Shown in pieces: positions 15,200 to 24,505 of a stretch of 64,000 bases of DNA. The stretch comes from Streptomyces sp. FIT100 (lineage in GTDB: Bacteria > Actinomycetota > Actinomycetes > Streptomycetales > Streptomycetaceae). Each line of letters starts with the position of its first letter. Position 1 is the stretch's first letter. Below the pieces are notes generated by a model. That model was not told where the DNA came from and ran no database searches. It worked only from the letters and a program-made list of their open reading frames with translations. The stretch is taken from NCBI RefSeq assembly GCF_024584805.1, contig NZ_CP075715.1:6047526-6111525 (forward strand), in the 5' to 3' direction. Made by a program: the position numbers and the translations under genes.

Positions 15200-16426
15200 G
15201 TGGCCGCGGCACCCGCGCCCCCTCAGGCGCCCCCGAAACCCACCTGGGCCCCCGGCGAGCCGGTGCGGCCCTGGTTCAGGCCCACCATCCGGATACGGCT
15301 CACGCTGCTCTACGGCGGCATGTTCCTGATCGCCGGGATCCTGCTGCTCTCGATCATCTATCTGCTCGCCGCCCAGGCCGTGCAGGTGGGCAGCCAGCTG
15401 CCGTTCAAGATCGTCGACGGCAGTGTGACCAGCGAGGTGTGCAACTTCCCGGACAAGGCGCCGCCCGCCCAGTTCAACGAGGCGATGAACTCCTGCGTGA
15501 ACGAGCAGCGCCAGCACGCCCTGGACGAGCTGCTCACCCGCTCCCTCTTCGCCCTCGTCGGCCTCAGCGTCATCGCGTTCGCCTTCGGCTACGCCATGGC
15601 GGGCCGCGTCCTCTCCCCGCTCGGACAGATCACCCGCACCGCGCGCCGCGTGGTCGGCTCCGACCTCTCCCGGCGGATCGAGCTGGACGGCCCCGACGAC
15701 GAGCTGAAGGAGCTCGCCGACACCTTCGACGAGATGCTGGAGCGGCTGGAGCGGGCCTTCACGGCGCAGCAGCGGTTCGTGGCCAACGCCTCGCACGAGC
15801 TGCGTACGCCGCTGGCGATCAACCGCACGCTCCTGGAGGTGCATCTCTCCGACCCCGGCGCCCCCGACGAGCTGCGGCAGCTCGGCAAGACCCTGCTCGC
15901 CACCAATGAGCGCAGCGAGCAGCTCGTGGAGGGCCTCCTGCTGCTCGCCCGCAGCGAGAACCAGATCGTCGAGCGCAAACCGGTCGACCTCGCCGAGGTC
16001 GCCACCCGCGCCGTCGACCAGGCCCGCAGTGAGGCGGAGGCCAAGGGCGTGGAGTTCCGCGGCAGGCGTGCCCCCGTCGTCGTCCAGGGCAACGGCGTCC
16101 TGCTGGAGCGGATCGCCCTGAACCTGGTCCAGAACGCCGTGCGCTACAACGTGCGGGAGGGCGGCTGGGTGGAGGTCACCACCGAGCTCTCGCACGGGCA
16201 GGCGGTGCTGGTGGTGTCCAACACGGGCCCGGTGGTCCCGGCGTACGAGATCGACAATCTCTTCGAGCCGTTCCGGCGGCTGCGCCAGGAGCGGACCGGC
16301 AGCGACAAGGGCGTCGGGCTCGGCCTGTCGATCGCCCGATCCGTCGCGCGCGCCCATGGTGGCCGTATCATCGCGGAGCCGCGCGAGGGCGGCGGTCTCG
16401 TGATGCGTGTCTTCCTGCCCGTCTGA
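15200..16426 (+). CDS. cutS: Sensor histidine kinase CutS
   Basis: A 408-residue membrane kinase. The first membrane segment is near residues 33-58 (GGMFLIAGILLLSIIYLLAA), an extracellular sensor of about 55 residues follows with Cys81 and Cys99, then a second membrane segment near 116-135, HAMP, HisKA with His199 in ASHELRTPLA, and a HATPase with NLVQNAVRY and GVGLGLSIA. The paired sensor cysteines are a conserved CutS feature and probably form a regulatory disulfide. It partners CutR. Confidence 0.92.
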   Translation: MAAAPAPPQAPPKPTWAPGEPVRPWFRPTIRIRLTLLYGGMFLIAGILLLSIIYLLAAQAVQVGSQLPFKIVDGSVTSEVCNFPDKAPPAQFNEAMNSCVNEQRQHALDELLTRSLFALVGLSVIAFAFGYAMAGRVLSPLGQITRTARRVVGSDLSRRIELDGPDDELKELADTFDEMLERLERAFTAQQRFVANASHELRTPLAINRTLLEVHLSDPGAPDELRQLGKTLLATNERSEQLVEGLLLLARSENQIVERKPVDLAEVATRAVDQARSEAEAKGVEFRGRRAPVVVQGNGVLLERIALNLVQNAVRYNVREGGWVEVTTELSHGQAVLVVSNTGPVVPAYEIDNLFEPFRRLRQERTGSDKGVGLGLSIARSVARAHGGRIIAEPREGGGLVMRVFLPV

Positions 16427-16885
16427 CGTCGTACGACGTGCTACGACGGGTGACCGGGGGACACGGCAGCGAAGCCGTCGGCAGCCGTCGGCAGCCTTCG
16501 GCCGAAAAAACTTCTCTGTTCGCTTTACGCGGAATTTTCGGGACTCGCGCCCGTGAATCCTCTGTGTGATCGATCACAGGAGCGAATTTCCGGCCATCTA
16601 CTCTCCGTGATCGGAAATCCTGCGGAACGCCGGTAAAAGTCCGGGTTTTCAGGGGTCCGAATCACGGGAAGTACACGGGGTGGCGCCCGTGCAGTGCGAC
16701 ATTCGGACCGTGTACGGTCCCGATCGCCATCCAACCCGATCACTCTTGAGGGGTCCGGTTGGGTGTCGATTGAGTAACAGACCTTGATGTGAGGCAAAAT
16801 CTCCGCCTCGGGTCGGGCACAAGTCCGGCCTCTCACGCGTTACGTGCGCTGGAGACACCGCAGACACCCAGAGGGGGAGAGCGAC
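16427..16885. other. 459-bp intergenic region upstream of the DUF4193 gene
   Basis: Contains short direct repeats of GTCGGCAGCC near 16478 and an A/T-richer stretch near 16505-16560. The promoter of the DUF4193 gene must lie here, but I could not fix a -35/-10 pair. No coding region was seen. Confidence 0.5.
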
Positions 16886-17182
16886 ATGGCAACGGATTAC
16901 GACACCCCACGCAAGACCGATGACGACCTCAACGAGGACAGCATCGAAGAGCTCAAGGCTCGTCGGAACGACAAGACGACGTCGACCGTCGACGTCGACG
17001 AGTTCGAGGCCGCCGAAGGTCTGGAGCTGCCCGGGGCCGACCTCTCGAACGAGGAGCTGGCCGTCCGGGTGCTGCCCAAGCAGGCCGACGAGTTCACCTG
17101 CATGAGCTGCTTCCTCGTGCACCACCGCAGCCAGCTGGCCCGCGAGAAGAACGGCCAGCCGATCTGCCGCGACTGCGACTGA
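16886..17182 (+). CDS. DUF4193 family zinc-ribbon-like protein
   Basis: A 98-residue acidic protein. Residues 1-60 are charged and probably flexible; the C-terminus holds two CxxC pairs (CMSC and CRDC) about 22 residues apart, a zinc-ribbon arrangement. The family is conserved across actinobacteria with no established role. The ATG is preceded by GAGGGGGAG. The next gene begins 13 bp downstream. Confidence 0.8.
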   Translation: MATDYDTPRKTDDDLNEDSIEELKARRNDKTTSTVDVDEFEAAEGLELPGADLSNEELAVRVLPKQADEFTCMSCFLVHHRSQLAREKNGQPICRDCD

Positions 17183-17195
17183 GGTCCGGCCGGCC

Positions 17196-18152
17196 GTGGC
17201 AGGCGAGACACCGCCCGGGAAGCGCTCCAGGAAGCTGGGGTTCCGGCGGAAGGGTTCCCCGGAGCCGGAGGCGCCCCAGGGCGGCTCCGCGCCGTGGGAC
17301 GGCGCAGAGGTGCCGGACGGATCCGAGCAGGGGCACGCCGGCCGGCCGACCCTGCCCGGCGACGCACGTGACGACGAGCGGGGCCTCCCGGCCTCGCTCG
17401 AGGAAGAGACCCGGCCGGGGTCCCCGACCAGGGCCCGGCGCCGGGACAAGGTGCTGCACGGCGTGCGCAAGAGCGGCGACGCCGCCAAGGCGGCGCTCGG
17501 ATTCGTGGCCGACCGGATGATCGACATCGCTCCGCGCATCCCGGTCCGCGACCTCGAGACGCTGCGCCGGCACTTCCCGGGCCTCGGCCCCGAGGAGATC
17601 GCCGACAAGCTCGTCGCGGGCGCCGCCAACGCCAGCTCGACCGTCGGCGCCGGCGTCGGCGCGGCGGCCATGCTGCCCGTCCCGCCGGCGATGCCCGCCG
17701 AGCTGGCCACGGAGATCATCGGCGTCGGCGCGATCGAGCTCAAGCTCATCGCCGAGCTGCACGAGGTCTACGGCCTCCGGCCGCCCGGCAATCTCACCGA
17801 GCGGGGCACCGCGTATCTGAGCTCCTGGTCGGACGAGCGCGGCATCGACGTGAAGAAACCGGTGACGATCAACGCGGCACTCGGCGGCCACATGAAACGC
17901 GAGCTGCGCCAGCAGATCATGAAGCGCACGGTCCGCAACATGCCGACCCTGATGCCGTTCATGGTCGGCGCCGCCGTCGGCGCCCTGATGAACCGGCGGG
18001 ACACCAGGAAGCTCGCCAAGCGCATCCGCGAGGATCTGCGCCGTCACCAGGTGCCCTGGGACGCGCTGCCCGAGCTGCCCGGCCTGGAGAAGCCCAAGGG
18101 CGAGCTGCCGCCGGAGGTTCCGCCCGAGGCCCGCAAGTACCTGGGCCGCTGA
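17196..18152 (+). CDS. Conserved hypothetical protein, possibly EcsC-like
   Basis: A 318-residue protein starting with GTG. Residues 1-85 are charged and low in complexity. The remaining 230 residues have amphipathic helices with small-residue hydrophobic stretches (VGAGVGAAAMLPVP, FMVGAAVGALMNRRD) and the segment AIELKLIAELHEVYG, which resembles EcsC-type proteins. There is no clear catalytic motif. It probably associates with membranes. It shares a transcript with the DUF4193 gene 13 bp upstream. Confidence 0.6.
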   Translation: MAGETPPGKRSRKLGFRRKGSPEPEAPQGGSAPWDGAEVPDGSEQGHAGRPTLPGDARDDERGLPASLEEETRPGSPTRARRRDKVLHGVRKSGDAAKAALGFVADRMIDIAPRIPVRDLETLRRHFPGLGPEEIADKLVAGAANASSTVGAGVGAAAMLPVPPAMPAELATEIIGVGAIELKLIAELHEVYGLRPPGNLTERGTAYLSSWSDERGIDVKKPVTINAALGGHMKRELRQQIMKRTVRNMPTLMPFMVGAAVGALMNRRDTRKLAKRIREDLRRHQVPWDALPELPGLEKPKGELPPEVPPEARKYLGR

Positions 18153-18208
18153 CACCCCGTGGCCGTTCCGCGCCGCCCCGGTGTCGACCGGCCCCGTGCC
18201 GCCCCGGA

Positions 18209-18703
18209 CTAACCGGCCCGCACGGCCTCCAGCGCCGCCGCCAGCGACCGCGGGTCGCGGGTCGAGACGTAGACGTACGGGGTCGGGTCCTGCGGGTCCG
18301 TGACCGGCACACGCAGCGCCGTCGGTACGTAGCTGCGCAGGAGCATGTAGGCGCGCGGGTCGGCCTTGTAAGAGCGCCAGGCGCGCGCCTCCTCGGGGGC
18401 CAGGACCTCGGGCGCGCCGAGTGCCGAGACCGGGATGCGGGCGTCACCGGCGACCAGGGAGTCCGCGACCACCCTGATCCGCGCCGAGCCGTACGCGCTG
18501 ACCGCGACCGCCGCCAGTGCGCCCGCGCCGATCAGCCCGGCGAGCATCGCCACCGTGCCCAGCGGAAGCAGCACCAGACCGCCGGAGAGCGCGACCATGA
18601 CGGCGATCAGCCACCAGGAGCGCGGAGCGGTGAGACGTTCGTCGTAGCGCAGCGCGGACGGCTGGCCGTTGGGCGTCGCGGGAGGCGTGGCGGAGGACGG
18701 CAT
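18209..18703 (-). CDS. DUF3093 family membrane protein
   Basis: A 164-residue protein with two adjacent membrane segments (residues 29-75, WWLIAVMVALSGGLVLLP and AGLIGAGALAAVAVSAYG) and a cytoplasmic C-terminal domain containing RSYVPTALRVPVTDP and YVYVSTRDP, the signature of the DUF3093 family of actinobacteria. Function unknown. It is divergent from the thioesterase gene. Confidence 0.8.
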   Translation of the reverse strand: MPSSATPPATPNGQPSALRYDERLTAPRSWWLIAVMVALSGGLVLLPLGTVAMLAGLIGAGALAAVAVSAYGSARIRVVADSLVAGDARIPVSALGAPEVLAPEEARAWRSYKADPRAYMLLRSYVPTALRVPVTDPQDPTPYVYVSTRDPRSLAAALEAVRAG

Positions 18704-18747
18704 GGAACCAAGCTTGGCACGGCGCGACCTGCCGCAGGCCGCGCGGG

Positions 18748-18753
18748 TAAGGT
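18748..18753 (+). promoter_or_regulatory. -10 hexamer before a probable leaderless GTG
   Basis: TAAGGT ends 8 nt before the GTG at 18762. The spacing suits transcription starting at or next to the start codon, and there is no ribosome-binding site before the GTG. Confidence 0.4.
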
Positions 18754-18761
18754 CTGCGCCT

Positions 18762-19337
18762 GTGAGTACTGCACTGACCCCTCCGGCCGGCGCCCTACCG
18801 CCGGTACGGCACCCCGACGCGCCCGCCCCAGGCGAGCTCCTCGGCGCCCACTACGAGCACTGCTTCGGCTGCGGCGGCGAACAGCCCCACGGGCTGCACC
18901 TGGAGGCACGGGCCGGCGAGGGTGTGAGTCTCACCGCCGAGTTCACCGTCACCGCCGCCCACCAGGGGGCGCCGGGTCTCGCCCACGGCGGCGTACTGGC
19001 CACGGCGCTGGACGAGACGCTCGGCTCGCTGAACTGGCTGCTGCGCGTGATCGCGGTGACCGGACGGCTGGAGACCGACTTCGTGCGCCCCGTGCCGGTG
19101 GACACGGTGCTGTTCCTGGAGGCCGAGGTCACCGCGGTCAGCGGCCGCAAGATCTACTCCAGGGCGACCGGCCGGATCGGCGGCCCCGACGGCCCGGTCG
19201 CCGTGCGCGCCGAGGCCCTCTTCATCGAGGTCAAGGTCGACCACTTCATCGACAACGGCCGCCCGGCGGAGATCCGGGCCGCCATGGCCGACCCCGACCA
19301 GGTCAGGCGCGCCCGCGCCTTCGAGGTGAACCCCTGA
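18762..19337 (+). CDS. PaaI-type hotdog-fold thioesterase
   Basis: A 191-residue hotdog protein. The family signature runs HCFGCGGEQPHGLHL, APGLAHGGVLATALDETLGSL (with the active-site loop HGG and the helix Asp/Glu) and ETDFVRPVPVDT. Such enzymes hydrolyse acyl-CoA thioesters. The last codons overlap the ATG of dut. The GTG at 18762 is chosen because a -10-like hexamer lies immediately upstream. Confidence 0.8.
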   Translation: MSTALTPPAGALPPVRHPDAPAPGELLGAHYEHCFGCGGEQPHGLHLEARAGEGVSLTAEFTVTAAHQGAPGLAHGGVLATALDETLGSLNWLLRVIAVTGRLETDFVRPVPVDTVLFLEAEVTAVSGRKIYSRATGRIGGPDGPVAVRAEALFIEVKVDHFIDNGRPAEIRAAMADPDQVRRARAFEVNP

Positions 19338-19861
19338 TGCGCACCCCCGTCGACGTACTGATCCGGCGCCTGGACCCGGAGGTGCCACTTCCGGCATACG
19401 GACATCCTGGCGATGCCGGTGCCGATCTGGTGACCACCGAGGCCGCCGAGCTCGCCCCCGGCGAACGGGCCGTTCTGCCCACCGGAGTGTCGATCGCGCT
19501 CCCCGACGGGTATGCGGCGTTCGTGCATCCCCGTTCCGGTCTGGCGGCCCGCTGCGGAGTCGCCCTCGTGAATGCCCCAGGGACGGTGGATGCCGGGTAC
19601 CGTGGGGAGATCAAGGTGATCGTGGTCAATCTGGACCCGCGCGAGAGCGTGCGGTTCGAGCGGTTCGACCGGATTGCTCAACTGGTCGTCCAGCAGGTCG
19701 AGAAGGTGCGCTTCCACGAGGTGGCGGAGCTTCCCGGCTCGGCTCGGGCCGAGGGGGGCTTCGGGTCCACCGGCGGTCATGCCGCAGTGGGCGACTCGGC
19801 CGTGGGCGCACAGGGTGGGAATCGATACGCTTCGGTCGTATCCGACCGGGAAGGACAGTGA
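19337..19861 (+). CDS. dut: dUTP diphosphatase
   Basis: A 174-residue trimeric-type dUTPase that converts dUTP to dUMP and pyrophosphate. All five motifs are present: GDAGADL, PRSGLA, NAPGTVDAGYRGEI, RFDRIAQLVV and the C-terminal GGFGSTGG flap. It begins at the TGATG overlap with the thioesterase gene, and the DUF3710 gene starts one base after its stop, which makes a tight operon. Confidence 0.93.
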   Translation: MRTPVDVLIRRLDPEVPLPAYGHPGDAGADLVTTEAAELAPGERAVLPTGVSIALPDGYAAFVHPRSGLAARCGVALVNAPGTVDAGYRGEIKVIVVNLDPRESVRFERFDRIAQLVVQQVEKVRFHEVAELPGSARAEGGFGSTGGHAAVGDSAVGAQGGNRYASVVSDREGQ

Positions 19862-19862
19862 C

Positions 19863-20633
19863 GTGTTCGGACGTCGCAAGAAGAGCGGTACCGCCGATGA
19901 CGTGGCGGGCGAGGCCGAGCAGGTCGTCGACGAGCTCGACACGGAGGACACGGCGGCGGAGCAGGACGCGCCGCGCCGGGTGAACCTCCCGCCGGCGCCC
20001 AGGCCCGACGGCCCGTGGGACGTCTCCGAGGTCTCCAAGCCCGGTGAGGGCCGAGTGGACCTGGGCGGACTCTTCGTGCCCGGAGTCGAGGGCATGGAAC
20101 TGCGCGTGGAGGTCGCCGGCGACGCGATCGTCGCCTCGACGGTCGTGCTGCGGGACAGTGCGATCCAGCTGCAGGCGTTCGCCGCGCCCAAGAAGGAAGG
20201 CATCTGGGGCGAGGTCCGCGAGGAGATCGCCTCCGGCATCACCCAGCAGGGCGGCGTCATCGACGAGGTCGAGGGCCCGCTGGGCTGGGAGCTGCGCGCC
20301 CAGGTCCCGGTCCAGCTGCCGGACGGCACCGGCGGCGTACAGCTGGTGCGCTTCGTCGGCGTCGACGGGCCGCGCTGGTTCCTGCGCGGAGTGATCTCCG
20401 GGCAGGGCGCGGTGCAGCCGCAGGCCGCCGGGCTGCTGGAGCAGATCTTCAAGGACACGGTCGTGGTGCGCGGCGAGGGCCCGATGGCGCCTCGCGACCC
20501 GATCGTCCTCAAGCTGCCGAACGACGCCCAGATGGTGCCCGAGGGCGTCCAGCAGGAGGAGCAGGAGTCGTCCCGCTTCTCCGGCGGGATGGGGCAGCTC
20601 CAGCGCGGACCGGAGATCACCGAGGTCCGCTGA
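19863..20633 (+). CDS. DUF3710 domain-containing protein
   Basis: A 256-residue soluble protein starting with GTG. The N-terminus is basic then acidic (VFGRRKKSG, VDELDTEDTAAEQD). The conserved core includes GPWDVSE, DLGGLFVPG, LQAFAAPK and RWFLRGVISGQGA, characteristic of the family, which usually follows dut in actinobacteria. Function unknown. Confidence 0.8.
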   Translation: MFGRRKKSGTADDVAGEAEQVVDELDTEDTAAEQDAPRRVNLPPAPRPDGPWDVSEVSKPGEGRVDLGGLFVPGVEGMELRVEVAGDAIVASTVVLRDSAIQLQAFAAPKKEGIWGEVREEIASGITQQGGVIDEVEGPLGWELRAQVPVQLPDGTGGVQLVRFVGVDGPRWFLRGVISGQGAVQPQAAGLLEQIFKDTVVVRGEGPMAPRDPIVLKLPNDAQMVPEGVQQEEQESSRFSGGMGQLQRGPEITEVR

Positions 20634-20666
20634 ACCAGTCGGCACAGCGGCACAGAACGTGTGAGC

Positions 20667-20706
20667 CCGGTGGGCCGCACTCCGGTCACGGGGTGCGGCC
20701 CACCGG
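20667..20706 (+). terminator. 14-bp perfect stem after the DUF3710 gene
   Basis: CCGGTGGGCCGCAC at 20667-20680 and its exact complement at 20693-20706, loop of 12 nt, located 33 bp after the DUF3710 stop. Confidence 0.7.
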
Positions 20707-20877
20707 CGTACGCGCTCGTGCCTGATACGGGGTGCGGGGTGCAGGGCGCGCGCGGCACACGGGCCGTACGAGGCCGGTGGCGCGACCCGCACCGGGCGTT
20801 GCCGCATCGAGTGCGGCCTGCACATACTGGCGCCCGCAGCGCTGCGCGCGCCCGCGCGGCTCCACGACGGGGGACGT

Positions 20878-21612
20878 ATGACCGAGAGCACGACCGGACG
20901 CTCCACAGGCACCGCCGTCGCCGACGGGCGTCCCGCAGGACCCATGGTCCGGGTCGAGGACGTCCACCGCACGTACGGCGGCGGCGCCGCGGCCGTCCAC
21001 GCCCTGCGAGGGGTGTCCTTCCAGGTCCCGCGCGGTGAGCTCGTCGCCCTGAAGGGCCGGTCGGGGTCCGGCAAGACCACGCTGCTCAATCTGGTCGGCG
21101 GCCTCGACACTCCGGACCAGGGCCGGATCACGGTCGACGGCACGGACCTCGCCGGGCTGGGCGAGGACGGGCTCCTGGAGCTGCGCCGGGACCGCATCGG
21201 CTTCATCTTCCAGTCCTTCGGGCTGATCCCGATCCTCAGCGCCGCCGAGAACGTCGGCGTACCGATGCGGCTGCGCAGGACCGACCCGGCCGAGCGCGAG
21301 GAGCGGGTCGCGCTGCTGCTCTCGCTCGTCGGCCTGGCCGAGCACGCCGCGCAGCGGCCCGGCGAGCTGTCGGGCGGACAGCAGCAGCGCGTGGCCATCG
21401 CCCGCGCGCTCGCCAACCGTCCGGCCCTGCTGATCGCCGACGAACCGACCGGCCAGCTCGATGCGGAGACCGGACTCGCGGTGATGGAGCTGCTGCGCGC
21501 GGTGGTCCGCAGCGAGGAGGTGACCGCTCTGGTCGCCACGCACGACGCCCAGCTGCTCGGTCTCGCCGACCGGGTCCTCGAACTGAGCGACGGCGAGATC
21601 GTCGAGCACTGA
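20878..21612 (+). CDS. ABC transporter ATP-binding protein (LolD/MacB type)
   Basis: A 244-residue ATPase with Walker A GRSGSGKTTLLN, Q-loop FQSFGLIP, signature LSGGQQQRVAIARAL, Walker B LLIADEPTGQLD and the switch THD. The FQSF and EPTGxLD pattern places it in the group that works with FtsX/MacB-like permeases. No permease gene is adjacent, so its partner must be elsewhere. It follows a terminator hairpin and precedes kdpD by 207 bp. Confidence 0.85.
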   Translation: MTESTTGRSTGTAVADGRPAGPMVRVEDVHRTYGGGAAAVHALRGVSFQVPRGELVALKGRSGSGKTTLLNLVGGLDTPDQGRITVDGTDLAGLGEDGLLELRRDRIGFIFQSFGLIPILSAAENVGVPMRLRRTDPAEREERVALLLSLVGLAEHAAQRPGELSGGQQQRVAIARALANRPALLIADEPTGQLDAETGLAVMELLRAVVRSEEVTALVATHDAQLLGLADRVLELSDGEIVEH

Positions 21613-21819
21613 TCGTCGAGCAGCAGGGGTGTCCGTTCTCGCCTTGCCCTTGCCCTCGCTCCCGCCCCCGAGTGGGAGGCGCGCGTCAGAATCGCGTCAA
21701 TACGCCCCTGGCCACCACATCGTGTCCGTTTTGTCGGATTTGCTGGCTGTAGCTTCGACAGAGCGTCCGCACGGGGCGCGGCCACCGTCACCGGACGGTG
21801 ACTGAAGGACAATGGGGCC

Positions 21820-24363
21820 ATGGCACGCGGCAAGCTACGTATCTACCTGGGCGCGGCACCGGGCGTCGGCAAGACGTACGCGATGCTCTCCGAGGCGCAC
21901 CGGCGCGTCGAGCGCGGCACGGACTGCGTCGTCGGCTTCGTCGAGCACCACGGCCGCCCGCGCACCGAGGTCATGCTGCACGGCCTGGAGCAGCTCCCGC
22001 GGCGTGAGATGGAGTACCGCGGCAGCGTCTTCATGGAGATGGACGTGGACGCCGTACTGGCCCGCAAGCCGGCCGTCGCCCTCGTCGACGAGCTCGCCCA
22101 CACCAACGTGCCCGGTTCACGCAACGCCAAGCGGTGGCAGGACGTCGAGGAGCTGCTGGCCGCAGGCATCGACGTCGTCTCCACCGTCAACATCCAGCAT
22201 CTGGAGTCGCTCGGCGACGTGGTCGAGTCGATAACCGGCGTACGGCAGCGGGAGACCGTGCCCGACGAGGTGGTCCGCCGCGCCGACCAGATCGAGCTTG
22301 TCGACATGTCGCCCCAGGCGCTGCGCCGCCGTATGGCCCACGGCAACATCTACAAGCCCGACAAGGTCGACGCGGCCCTGTCGAACTATTTCCGGCCAGG
22401 AAACCTCACCGCCCTGCGCGAGCTGGCCCTGCTCTGGGTCGCCGACCGGGTCGACGAGTACCTCCAGGAGTACCGGACGGAGCACCGGGTCTCGAAGATC
22501 TGGGGTTCGCGCGAGCGGATCGTGGTGGGCCTCACCGGTGGTCCCGAGGGGCGCACCCTCATCCGCAGGGCCGCGCGTCTCGCCGAGAAGGGCGCCGGGG
22601 GTGAGGTCCTCGCCGTCTACATCGCCCGCAGCGACGGGCTGACCGCGGCGTCGCCCAAGGAGCTGGCGGTGCAGCGCACGCTTGTCGAGGACCTCGGCGG
22701 AACGTTCCACCATGTCATCGGCGACGACATCCCCTCCGCGCTGCTCGACTTCGCCCGCGGCGTCAACGCCACTCAGATCGTGCTCGGCTCCAGCCGGCGC
22801 AAGTCCTGGCAGTACATCTTCGGACCGGGCGTCGGCGCCACCGTCGCCCGCGAGTCCGGACCCGACCTGGACGTCCACATCGTCACGCACGAGGAGGTCG
22901 CCAAGGGACGCGGGCTGCCCGTCGTCCACGGCGCCCGGCTCGGCCGTCCCCGGATCATCTCCGGCTGGCTCGTCGGTGTGGCCGGCCCCGCCCTGCTCGC
23001 CCTGCTGCTGACGAACGTCGACGCGGACCTCGGCCTCGCCAACGACATGCTGCTGTTCCTGGCGCTGACGGTGGCCGCGGCGCTGCTCGGCGGGCTGTCC
23101 CCGGCGCTGGCGTCGGCCGCTGTCGGCTCACTCCTGCTGAACTACTACTTCACCCCGCCGCTGCACAAGTTCACGATCGCCGACCCGAAGAACATCGTCG
23201 CCATCGTGATCTTCGTGGCGGTCGCGGTGTCGGTCGCCTCCGTGGTGGACATCGCCGCGCGCCGTACGCAGCAGGCCGCCAGACTGCGCGCGGAGTCCGA
23301 GATCCTGTCGTTCCTCGCCGGCAGCGTGCTGCGCGGCGAGACGAGCCTGGACGCGCTGCTGGACCGGGTCCGGGAGACCTTCTCCATGGAGTCCGTGGCC
23401 CTGCTGGAGCGCGCGAGCGACGTCGAGCCGTGGACCTGCGCGGGCAGCGTCGGACCGGCCCCGGCGGACCGCCCAGAGGAGGCGGACGTGGACATGCCGG
23501 TCGGCGAGCACATGGCGCTCGCCCTGTCGGGGCGCCCCCTTCCGGCCGCGGACCGCCGGGTGCTCGGTGCCTTCGCCGCCCAGGCCGCCGTCGTACTCGA
23601 CCGCCAGCGGCTCGTCGACGAGGCGGAGGAGGCCCGCAAGCTCGCCGAGGGCAACCGGATACGCACCGCGCTGCTCGCCGCCGTCAGCCATGATCTGCGC
23701 ACCCCGCTCGCGGGCATCAAGGCCGCCGTCACCTCGCTCCGCTCCGACGACGTCGAATGGTCCGAGGAGGACCGGGCGGAACTCCTCGAAGGCATCGAGG
23801 ACGGCGCCGACCGCCTCGACCACCTCGTCGGCAACCTGCTCGACATGTCCCGGCTGCAGACCGGCACCGTGACCCCGCTCATCCGCGGGATCGACCTCGA
23901 CGAGGTGGTCCCCATGGCGCTGGTCGGCGTCCCCGACGCCGCCGTCGGGCTCGACATCCCCGAAACGCTGCCGATGGTCGCCGTCGACAAGGGCCTGCTG
24001 GAGCGGTCCGTCGCCAACATCGTCGAGAACGCCGTCAAGTACAGCCCGGACTCGACCCCCGTCGTGGTCTCCGCGAGCACGCTCGGCGACCGTGTCGAGG
24101 TGCGGGTCGTGGACCGCGGCCGCGGCGTACCGGACGAGGCGAAGGAGCGGATCTTCGAGCCATTCCAGCGGTACGGTGACGCCCCGCGCGGCTCGGGCGT
24201 GGGCCTCGGCCTCGCCGTGGCACGCGGCTTCGTCGAGGCGATGGGCGGCACACTGTCCGCCGAGGACACCCCGGGCGGCGGGCTGACGATGGTCCTCACC
24301 CTCCAGGCCGCGCCGGGAGCGGTCCCGGCCGGCCCCGAAGTGCCCGCCCGGGCCGTCGGCTGA
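21820..24363 (+). CDS. kdpD: Osmosensitive K+ channel sensor histidine kinase KdpD
   Basis: An 847-residue sensor kinase. The N-terminal KdpD domain has Walker A GAAPGVGKTYAML and ALVDELAHTNVPGSRNAKRWQD; a UspA-like domain spans about 230-365; four clustered membrane helices lie near 385-485; a GAF domain follows; HisKA has His624 in SHDLRTPLAG; the HATPase has NIVENAVKYSP and GVGLGLAVARG. It senses potassium limitation and phosphorylates KdpE. The kdpFABC pump genes are not in the window. The ATG follows GAAGGAC. Confidence 0.92.
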   Translation: MARGKLRIYLGAAPGVGKTYAMLSEAHRRVERGTDCVVGFVEHHGRPRTEVMLHGLEQLPRREMEYRGSVFMEMDVDAVLARKPAVALVDELAHTNVPGSRNAKRWQDVEELLAAGIDVVSTVNIQHLESLGDVVESITGVRQRETVPDEVVRRADQIELVDMSPQALRRRMAHGNIYKPDKVDAALSNYFRPGNLTALRELALLWVADRVDEYLQEYRTEHRVSKIWGSRERIVVGLTGGPEGRTLIRRAARLAEKGAGGEVLAVYIARSDGLTAASPKELAVQRTLVEDLGGTFHHVIGDDIPSALLDFARGVNATQIVLGSSRRKSWQYIFGPGVGATVARESGPDLDVHIVTHEEVAKGRGLPVVHGARLGRPRIISGWLVGVAGPALLALLLTNVDADLGLANDMLLFLALTVAAALLGGLSPALASAAVGSLLLNYYFTPPLHKFTIADPKNIVAIVIFVAVAVSVASVVDIAARRTQQAARLRAESEILSFLAGSVLRGETSLDALLDRVRETFSMESVALLERASDVEPWTCAGSVGPAPADRPEEADVDMPVGEHMALALSGRPLPAADRRVLGAFAAQAAVVLDRQRLVDEAEEARKLAEGNRIRTALLAAVSHDLRTPLAGIKAAVTSLRSDDVEWSEEDRAELLEGIEDGADRLDHLVGNLLDMSRLQTGTVTPLIRGIDLDEVVPMALVGVPDAAVGLDIPETLPMVAVDKGLLERSVANIVENAVKYSPDSTPVVVSASTLGDRVEVRVVDRGRGVPDEAKERIFEPFQRYGDAPRGSGVGLGLAVARGFVEAMGGTLSAEDTPGGGLTMVLTLQAAPGAVPAGPEVPARAVG

Positions 24364-24505
24364 ACCGACGCCCCGGCCGACCGACGACCCGCCCCCCTGC
24401 CCGCGCAGCCGCGCACCCCGTATCCCGTATCCCAGAGCCACTTCACGCAGACCCACTGCACCGCCCCGCCCGACGCACGGACGAGAGACGAAAGGAAGGC
24501 ACTCC

